Shown here in pieces: positions 35,201-41,035 of a stretch of 41,035 nt of DNA. The stretch comes from Gammaproteobacteria bacterium. Lineage in GTDB: Bacteria; Pseudomonadota; Gammaproteobacteria; GRL18. The translations under genes were made by a program, and so were the position numbers. The notes under the pieces were generated by a model, which did not search any database, was not told where the DNA came from, and worked only from the letters and a program-made list of their open reading frames with translations. The stretch is taken from assembly GCA_026994225.1 (NCBI GenBank), contig JALWRI010000005.1, positions 272,704 through 313,738 on the forward strand, written 5' to 3'. The number at the start of each line of letters is the position of its first letter. Within the stretch, counting starts at the first letter, position 1.

Positions 35201-37551
35201 AGCTCTGATGGGGTATGCGAGAGTAATTGAAATCCTTGAGAATAATACTGCCAAGCGGTTTTCCAGGCATTAGCATGTTTTGTTTGTTCTGCTGCATCAT
35301 AATTAAGTTGTGCCAACGCAAGTTTTTGTTCTACTGTCGTGATACTTGCTTGACCTAAATTAAGATGTTGAACAATATCCATGAGTTTACTGTTAGCGTG
35401 TTTTTGTAATAAACGTCCAATATTAAGATGAATAGAGGCTTTTTTATTTTCTGGTATTAATTGATACGCTGCTTTTTGAATTCTATCGTGGCTAAAACAA
35501 CACGGCAAAGCAGCACTATTAGATGCTAATGCAGGATTTTGAAATACGTCTATACTCATATTTATGGGTACAATATAATTTAATGTGATAGTAGGTTGTA
35601 GTGTTTCGATACAATAGATAACTGTTTTCTCTGCAATGTTAGCCAATTGATGTAAATCAAAATTATTTCCTATACATGCTGCTAAACTGATTAAAGTTTG
35701 TGTAGAGGTATCTAATTCTGCTAATTTTTCTAGCATAAATGTTTCTATATTATGACTAGCAGCTAATTGTTGAATAGCTTGTAAATGAAAATCCCAATAA
35801 TAGTATTTTGTATTAAAGGTGAGTAATGCTTCATTAACTAACAGGTATAGAAATTGATGAATAAAAAAAGGATTACCTTTTACTCGGTTTTGAATAATTT
35901 TTGCTAAGGGACGACATACTTTTTCTTCTCGATAGCACGCTTGTGCTAATAATTGAGTGAGGTCTTGTTCTGTTAAATGACAAAGATGTAAGGTTTGATA
36001 ATTCACCTTTTTATCTTGCAGCGATGTCAATGCCATCATCAAGGGGTGATCTGTATCAACTTCTTGATCACGGTATGCACCTAATACCAATAATGCTTGC
36101 CTTGGCTGTTCAGTAAGGATATGTAGCAAAAGTTTTAAAGATGCTAAGTCTATCCATTGTAAATCATCTAAAAATAGTATTAATGGATGCTCTTTATTTG
36201 CCAATAGGCATATAAATAGTTGAAACATATAGTGGAAGCGATTTACTGCTGCTTGACCTTCTAATTTTGTTACTGCTGCTTGCTTTCCAATAAGCTGTTC
36301 TAAAATGGGAAAAATAGTAGTTAGAACTTGTCCCTGATTATTTAATAGTGCTATTATTTTTTTTTTCCAAAGGTTACGTTTTGGCTCACTTTCTTTTAAT
36401 ATTTGGTGAATAAGATCAGTGATTGCCTGAGTGAAGGCAAGATAGGGAGTTTCTCTATTTAATTGATCAAATTTACCTTTGATAAAATATCCCCGTTCTC
36501 GTGTTACTGGTTTATATAATTCATTGATCAATGCTGTCTTGCCAATACCCGCTTGTCCTTCAACTAAAATAAGCGCAGTATTTCCTTTTACTACATGATT
36601 AAATTGTTGTATTAACTGCTTAACTTCTTTATCTCGTCCATATAATTTTTCAGGAATAAAAAATTTTTCAAAACGATCTGCTTTAGCAAGGGTAAAGGGG
36701 GTGATATGTTGATTGCTATGCCATTGTTTACGACATTGTTGCAGATCATATTTTAACCCCTTGCCACTTTGATACCGATCTTCAGCATTTTTAGCCATTA
36801 GTTTTAAAACTATATCATTTAATATTTGAGGTATCTGTGTATTAATAGTGATTAATGATCGGGGTTGTCGTGCTAAATGAGCGTGTAGTAGTTCGAGTTT
36901 ATCTTGACTTTGAAAGGGTAATTGCCCTGTCAACCATTGGTAGAACGTTACGCCTAATGAGTAAAAATCAGTACGATAGTCCAATCCTCTGTTCATGCGT
37001 CCAGTCTGCTCTGGTGAAATATAATCGAGTGTTCCATCAATAACATGAGTACCAATAGGCATGACAGATTCACGCAATAATCGAGAGCTTAAACTAAAAT
37101 CAATCAGTTGTACTTGTGTTGCCGTTTTATTGATAATAATATTGTGGGGTTTAATGTCTTTGTGAATAATATGTTGTTGGTGTAGTTGATCTAAGGTGTC
37201 AGCCAGTTGTTCTGCCAGAGATAAAAAACAAGTGATTGAGACAGGCTTAGCAGCTAAAAATGTTATAGAATCTACTGCACCAGTATCAGGCATTACCAAG
37301 GCTAATTGATTTTGCCAGGGAAGTAATTCTATAGGTTTAACAATACCTGCAATATTTAAGGTAGCAATCAAATCATATTGTTGTCGAAAACGCTGAATAG
37401 ACTGAAAATCAGGATATTTGTTAGCCATTATTTTTATTATGACTGCTTTTTTATCTATTAAGCGTTGTGCATGAAATAGCCGACTTCTATCACTGGTAGA
37501 AAACTCATCTTGAATACAATAACCTGGTATATTTGGTAAAGTAGATAACAT
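32236..37551 (-). CDS. Giant Ser/Thr kinase - AAA ATPase - GAF - histidine kinase
   Basis: A 1771-residue cytosolic signalling protein. In order: a Ser/Thr kinase (about 10-275) with K40, catalytic IIHKDIKPHNIIIN (D132), LIDFSLSSR (D151; DFS in place of DFG) and GTLDYISPEQTGRMNR; a predicted ATPase with Walker A GQAGIGKT at about 332-339 and LILFLDDLQWID; a long TPR-like helical region (about 700-1300); a GAF domain (about 1330-1480); a coiled coil; then histidine kinase parts with phospho-acceptor H1519 (GIMHTIGNAITPL), IIKNACEAM, DNGCGFE and TTKNAANGTGLHLSG. This layout is known in cyanobacteria (HstK-type) and large sulfur bacteria. No response regulator adjoins it. It starts 6 bp after the MFS gene and is probably co-transcribed. 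Confidence 0.93.
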   Translation of the reverse strand: MLSTLPNIPGYCIQDEFSTSDRSRLFHAQRLIDKKAVIIKIMANKYPDFQSIQRFRQQYDLIATLNIAGIVKPIELLPWQNQLALVMPDTGAVDSITFLAAKPVSITCFLSLAEQLADTLDQLHQQHIIHKDIKPHNIIINKTATQVQLIDFSLSSRLLRESVMPIGTHVIDGTLDYISPEQTGRMNRGLDYRTDFYSLGVTFYQWLTGQLPFQSQDKLELLHAHLARQPRSLITINTQIPQILNDIVLKLMAKNAEDRYQSGKGLKYDLQQCRKQWHSNQHITPFTLAKADRFEKFFIPEKLYGRDKEVKQLIQQFNHVVKGNTALILVEGQAGIGKTALINELYKPVTRERGYFIKGKFDQLNRETPYLAFTQAITDLIHQILKESEPKRNLWKKKIIALLNNQGQVLTTIFPILEQLIGKQAAVTKLEGQAAVNRFHYMFQLFICLLANKEHPLILFLDDLQWIDLASLKLLLHILTEQPRQALLVLGAYRDQEVDTDHPLMMALTSLQDKKVNYQTLHLCHLTEQDLTQLLAQACYREEKVCRPLAKIIQNRVKGNPFFIHQFLYLLVNEALLTFNTKYYYWDFHLQAIQQLAASHNIETFMLEKLAELDTSTQTLISLAACIGNNFDLHQLANIAEKTVIYCIETLQPTITLNYIVPINMSIDVFQNPALASNSAALPCCFSHDRIQKAAYQLIPENKKASIHLNIGRLLQKHANSKLMDIVQHLNLGQASITTVEQKLALAQLNYDAAEQTKHANAWKTAWQYYSQGFQLLSHTPSELYTELKLNLSLGLIESSYLLNDFEQVHTLSKKVLTTLSDPFKQIIIHRFIILSFIAQKKIQKAITYGLQFLQHLGIYFPAHPNKKDVDTTLQSIQLKLAKKSLNVLLHLPVMTDKKALGIVSILTALTPALRINNHELYILSRFKILELTVIHGNSAEAIHSYAAYGYILSGEYNDIERGYPFFELSLQLLELLKAKEKKAIVQVAVYVALCYKKALKDSVQAMEETILVGREVGDMYFSGAAVFWCGLYSFYMGMELFALYKKLQQYDKYLTHNALHIPLEWHRIVCQLVANLLGKTTQSKRLNGEYYNEELSLQRYQDNNESISVFFLAIHQLILGYLFSDKEYAQQALSLLKIYINQSYGLYCAPLFYFYQSLFMLKYYTEQSLSEQQKIDILIENNKQKMAYYAKHAPMNFQHKWALIAAEYCRVKGERIDAMEYYDQAIQGAKVNKYIQEEALANELVALFYLQYQQYTNAEAYMHKAYYAYSHWGAKRKVDDLIQRYPELLTTIQAEKLVAVSHSGSGSDVAVNFDMDTLFKATQALSSELSLKQLLLNMLDLVMENTGARRCVLLLQDEEKWHIVGESNVDSNTHCLSHILLDNYQQLPQLLLKQVIDNRRSLIIDNAIYSTEYCIDDPYFKNTQVKSVLCHPICSQSRLLGLIYLENNILSNAFHHSRLQLLGLLATQAAISIENALLYENLEAKVTERTKALKMAQEELIDRSRQAGMAEIAQGIMHTIGNAITPLKITTQISLTLIQQSLLRKKIITIFDTIKNMIMPSEKVDKNRFSKIVQLVPESLENEYQQLETNLTDITKQINVIEEILHLQAKYTNAEDFTESLDINSVLKDSIQMIEDSVAKYQVKIITHFSSLPDYICVRYQIVQVFMHIIKNACEAMTETELARRTLTIVSESIEKESNTYIQIYFQDNGCGFEKATHETLFNYGFTTKNAANGTGLHLSGTYINRIGGILLAESDGKGKGAKFIIQLPY

Positions 37552-37557
37552 AATAGC

Positions 37558-38757
37558 TTAATAACTCTTATCTATTGAGGGATGAGTAACTACTTTGTAA
37601 AATAAAAGTGGGGTTATTAATAATAAAATTATTCCTGTGATAAAAAAAGTATTGCCTATACCTATGATATTGACTAAAGGTTCAGTCAATATAGTACAAG
37701 AAAATTGTCCTAACCCCATAAAAGTAACGACCCAACCAAATGCTTTACCTCTCTCTTTTTCAGGTACTATAGCGGCTATCCAGGTATTACCATTAGCAAA
37801 GAAAAAGCCTGTTCCTATACCCATAATGGCAACGACAATTAAAATATGTGCATATGTTTGGGTAAAGTTAAGCCCTATAAATCCTAATCCAACAATACCA
37901 AAAGCGATAGCAAATACTTGATTAAAATTCATTATGGCTTTTAAATTTTTATATAGGATGGACGTAACTCCTTTAAATATTGTCCATGTTGCCATCACTA
38001 TTGCAATATCAGAAGGTTGTACCTGATGATGATTATTTACAAAAAAAGGAATATGTAAGGCAATCATAAAAACAAGTAAGGTACAAATAAAAATTAACAT
38101 ATAAATAAAGGGGAGTTGTGGGTAATATAGAAAAATAGATAATATATTATTTTCTGTTATTGGTGATACTTCATCGGGTTGGGATGATGGCTCATAGTCA
38201 TAAATAAATACTATAATACAGGGTAATAAAAGAGCGGGTACTAAATAAATTAAAAATACATATCGCCATCCGAAATCACCTAAATAACCCATCGCTACCA
38301 AGCCTAATATAGGACCAATTCCTAATGCACTACCATGAAAACCCATCATCTGAGTGCGCTTTTCAGCATGATAATAACTAGCAATTAATGCAGCAGTAAC
38401 TGTTAATAATGCAGCCTGAATAATCCCCAAGCATAATCGACTTGCTAGAATAAGATAGATAGAATCTAAAAAGTAAGGAATAACACCGAACAGTACCATC
38501 CCTGCTATAGCAATAAGAAAGAGATTTTTTTTACCTATCGTATTGATCCATGCTCCGACAAAGGGAGCAGAAAGTGCTGCCACAATACCCGTTGCAGTAA
38601 TCATCATTTTTACTAAAAAGTCGATATGGGCAACATCTGAAAAATATTCGCTAATTAAAGGTAACACAGAAAGAATACTTGGAATTAAGGTTGCCATTGA
38701 TAAGCCAACAATAATTGTTGCAGGCGTTAATATGGGATATTTTAATTCAAACATCAT
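37558..38757 (-). CDS. MFS transporter
   Basis: A 399-residue inner-membrane carrier with about 12 hydrophobic segments. The loop between helices 2 and 3 reads GAWINTIGKKNLFLIAI, a form of the MFS signature, and PEKERGKAFGWVVTFMGLGQF gives the matching loop in the second half. AAGGA precedes two consecutive ATGs; the second (Met2) has the better spacing. It lies 48 bp after a TonB-dependent receptor gene, an arrangement seen for siderophore uptake or export, but the substrate cannot be told. Confidence 0.9.
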   Translation of the reverse strand: MMFELKYPILTPATIIVGLSMATLIPSILSVLPLISEYFSDVAHIDFLVKMMITATGIVAALSAPFVGAWINTIGKKNLFLIAIAGMVLFGVIPYFLDSIYLILASRLCLGIIQAALLTVTAALIASYYHAEKRTQMMGFHGSALGIGPILGLVAMGYLGDFGWRYVFLIYLVPALLLPCIIVFIYDYEPSSQPDEVSPITENNILSIFLYYPQLPFIYMLIFICTLLVFMIALHIPFFVNNHHQVQPSDIAIVMATWTIFKGVTSILYKNLKAIMNFNQVFAIAFGIVGLGFIGLNFTQTYAHILIVVAIMGIGTGFFFANGNTWIAAIVPEKERGKAFGWVVTFMGLGQFSCTILTEPLVNIIGIGNTFFITGIILLLITPLLFYKVVTHPSIDKSY

Positions 38758-38805
38758 AATTCCTTTGTGAATTAGTAGTATTTTTTTAATTTTGATAGAT
38801 GATTT

Positions 38806-40944
38806 TTACTCAAATTGATATTGAATTTTTACTCCGTAGGTTCTAGGTGGCATAATCTTACCTAAGATACCATTTTGTACATCGTAATCATAAGTGGTAT
38901 TAAAATAGGCTTTATTAGTTAAATTTTGACCATACAGAGTAAATGTTAATTGTTCATCCAAAGTAAGATAACTGATACTGGCATTGATCAAAGTATAATC
39001 ATTTTGGGCTTTAAAACGATTATTACTAGGTGTGTAAAAAGTTTTATCCTGCCAATAATAATTTAAACGATAGCTTAACATGCCCTCTGTAAAGGGTTGA
39101 AAATAACGTAATGTGATGTTACTTGTCCATTCTGGTGAGGCATTTAATCTGTTACCTGATGCATCCACAGCCGTAGCTCCGCCATCTTCAGAAGCATTTA
39201 GATATTTTTTATAGCGAGCATCTAACCATGCAATATCCGTATCAAGTTGCCAATTTTTTAGGGGGATTAAATTTGCCTCAAGTTCTAGCCCTTTGATTTT
39301 TGCAGTCGCAGCATTATCTATCACTACACTTCCTACCCCTGAAAATGATTGTACTTGTAAATCTTTATAATCATAATAAAAAACACTGGAATTTAAGCGT
39401 AAACGTTTATCTAGCCAATGTGATTTTGCTCCAATTTCCCAGGCTGTAAGAAATTCGGGATCAAACTCGGCAACAGCAGGCGCAGAAGAAAAATTAAAGC
39501 CTCCACTTTTAAAACCTCTGGAAACAGAGGAAAAGAGAAATAAATCATCATTTAGCGCAATATTTAGTCCTATTTTAGGTGTCCATTCTTTGCTAGAAAC
39601 TGCATTTTTTCCCGCAAAAGCAATGGGCAAAGCAGTGTTGAGATGTCTATTTGCTTGTTTCTTCTCATAGCTAAATCGAGTACCTAAAATCATGGATAAT
39701 GTTTCAGTAAATGCATAATTACCCTGAAAAAAAGCGGCATAGGCATTGGTATCAATATTACCATCAAAGAGCAGTTGATTGCTAAAGATACTTAAATCAA
39801 AAAAATAATCATCTTTTTCTTTAAAATAATAAAGTCCGGTTTGCCAGGTGAAACGACCGGTTTTCTTTTGTAATTGTAATTCTTGTGAAATTTGATATTG
39901 TTTATCATCATAAGCAAGATCGTTACGTACTGAATCGGTAAAATCAGTATCAATATGAAAAAATGTATCTATTTTTCGATAAGCAGTAATCGTACTCAAA
40001 CGGTAATCTGAATTAATATCCCATATAAACTTTCCATGTGTACCCCATGTTCTAAGTTGATCTTGAGGGGGGAAATTCATACTTATTGCAAATGGATCAT
40101 TAATAACAGTGGGATTAAGTAGAGGTGCAGAACCATCAAAACGTTGATAGGTGGGTTTAACCATAGGTCCTGTTTCATTTTTCTTGAAAATATCTGAACT
40201 TAAAATAAATTCACTATTTTCAGTTACCAGCCAACGTAATGTACCCCGTAAACCATAACGTTCCTTATCTTCTAAGCGATCAGGATCAAAATCACTTTTA
40301 TTCTCAATATAACCGTCATTATTATGGGTAAAAAAAGAAATACCACCTAATACATTATTTTCTAGCAAAGCACCACTTGCCGCAGCGGCTATTCGTACTG
40401 AATTATAATTACCTATATCTAAACTACTTTTTATACGTGTTTCTGCTGTTGGTAAATAGGGTTTAATATTGATTGTACCACCTACTGAGTTCCGCCCATA
40501 TAATGTACCCTGAGGGCCTTTAAGTACTTCTACTTTTTCAATATCCAGAAAATCACTAAATAACATGATAGGACGTGCTAAATATACGTCATCATAATGT
40601 ACCGTACTACTGGTTTCTCCTCCGGGAAAAATATTATTAGTGCCAACCCCGCGAATGTAAACTTGCGCAGAATTGACGTTTTGAGAGATAGATAATCCTG
40701 GCGTAGCATGTTCTAAATCTCTTACATTATGGATAGCTGCGGCATCTAAATCGGCAGCATCAAAACTACTGATACTAATCGGAGTAACTTGTAAATCTGT
40801 TTCTCCTGCTTTAGTTGCGGTTACAGTGATAGTTTCTAAATGGACAGGATTTTCTGCTGCATAAAGAGTATGTGTGATAATAAGAGCAAAACACAAAACA
40901 AACCACTGACTAAGATGTATTTTACCAAAATTAAATATGATCAT
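38806..40944 (-). CDS. TonB-dependent outer-membrane receptor
   Basis: A 712-residue outer-membrane receptor that takes up a large ligand using TonB energy. It has a signal peptide (about 1-29, ending THTLYA), a TonB box (ETITVTATK), a plug domain (LEHATPGLSISQNVNSAQVYIRGVGTN and VEVLKGPQGTLYGRNSVGGTINI) and a beta-barrel ending in YGVKIQYQFE, with a terminal aromatic-Glu. The region EWTPKIGLNIALNDDLFLFSSVSRGFKSGGFNF is typical of the family. Ligand unknown: iron-siderophore is the usual guess, but no Fur-like operator is seen upstream. Confidence 0.95.
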   Translation of the reverse strand: MIIFNFGKIHLSQWFVLCFALIITHTLYAAENPVHLETITVTATKAGETDLQVTPISISSFDAADLDAAAIHNVRDLEHATPGLSISQNVNSAQVYIRGVGTNNIFPGGETSSTVHYDDVYLARPIMLFSDFLDIEKVEVLKGPQGTLYGRNSVGGTINIKPYLPTAETRIKSSLDIGNYNSVRIAAAASGALLENNVLGGISFFTHNNDGYIENKSDFDPDRLEDKERYGLRGTLRWLVTENSEFILSSDIFKKNETGPMVKPTYQRFDGSAPLLNPTVINDPFAISMNFPPQDQLRTWGTHGKFIWDINSDYRLSTITAYRKIDTFFHIDTDFTDSVRNDLAYDDKQYQISQELQLQKKTGRFTWQTGLYYFKEKDDYFFDLSIFSNQLLFDGNIDTNAYAAFFQGNYAFTETLSMILGTRFSYEKKQANRHLNTALPIAFAGKNAVSSKEWTPKIGLNIALNDDLFLFSSVSRGFKSGGFNFSSAPAVAEFDPEFLTAWEIGAKSHWLDKRLRLNSSVFYYDYKDLQVQSFSGVGSVVIDNAATAKIKGLELEANLIPLKNWQLDTDIAWLDARYKKYLNASEDGGATAVDASGNRLNASPEWTSNITLRYFQPFTEGMLSYRLNYYWQDKTFYTPSNNRFKAQNDYTLINASISYLTLDEQLTFTLYGQNLTNKAYFNTTYDYDVQNGILGKIMPPRTYGVKIQYQFE

Positions 40945-41035
40945 TTACAATACCCCCATCTTATGTTTATTTTCTTCAATAGTATAACAAGAACGCCTCC
41001 TTGTCTGTATCTTATAAGGATGTAGTATTTAAATA
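40945..41035. promoter_or_regulatory. Upstream region of the TonB receptor operon
   Basis: On the minus strand a G-run (GGGGG, about 40959) serves as ribosome binding site and TATACT (about 40980-40985) is a possible -10 box. No clear -35 and no Fur-box-like palindrome are seen. Confidence 0.3.

Noticed and set aside
40945-41035. Fur box upstream of the TonB-dependent receptor
   Set aside because: No GATAATGATAATCATTATC-like palindrome is visible, so iron control is not claimed.

Overview
The window is a low-GC, densely packed stretch of a bacterial chromosome, most likely from a gammaproteobacterium. The evidence is the gene content: glnD, map, bipA/typA, dapF, a short L25, a DUF4426 protein, 5-formyl-THF cyclo-ligase, and an rpsB leader resembling the gammaproteobacterial S2-binding element. 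The caspase-like protease, the giant Ser/Thr kinase-ATPase-histidine kinase and the IS605-type relic fit Thiotrichales-like large sulfur bacteria (Beggiatoa/Thioploca/Thiomargarita type). That genus-level guess is inference only.

Layout. (1) 1-336: three perfect 80-bp tandem repeats running into a small element with 14-bp terminal inverted repeats and a possible TAT target duplication. (2) 337-5761: rpsB on the minus strand with its S2-type leader; then map, glnD, a small membrane protein and fau on the plus strand. (3) 5764-17758: a complete-looking Tad/Flp pilus locus, all on the minus strand, read as flp, tadG-like, tadE-like, unknown secreted protein, small Flp-like protein, cpaB/rcpC, secretin, FHA-TadA ATPase, tadB, tadC, DUF192, TPR lipoprotein, second tadE-like. 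It carries unusual fusions: FHA on the ATPase and LysM in the secretin. TadZ and the prepilin peptidase are not in the window. (4) 18117-23814: a gltP-type symporter, a CheW protein with an inserted CZB zinc domain, bipA, a DUF4426 protein and a type II thioesterase. (5) 23851-29415, minus strand: an SCP2-like protein, then (in transcription order) a helical protein of unknown function, dapF, an exported caspase-like protease, a divergent sigma factor and a membrane zinc-finger anti-sigma factor. (6) 29459-30668: mobile-element debris (TnpB relic, possible group II intron fragment) next to four tRNA genes (Pro, Arg, His, Lys). (7) 30853-32161: folD and rplY. (8) 32236-40944, minus strand: TonB-dependent receptor, MFS transporter and a 1771-residue multidomain kinase, probably one operon.

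The most interesting candidate system is caspase-sigma-anti-sigma. The protease has an apparent signal peptide and an intact His/Cys dyad. The anti-sigma factor has a cytoplasmic zinc finger, one membrane segment and a long predicted periplasmic domain. The simplest model is that the protease cuts the anti-sigma domain and frees the sigma factor. The protease start overlaps the dapF stop by 4 bp, which ties the module to a cell-wall precursor gene. Second in interest is the modified Tad pilus with phosphopeptide-binding (FHA) and glycan-binding (LysM) modules built into core parts.
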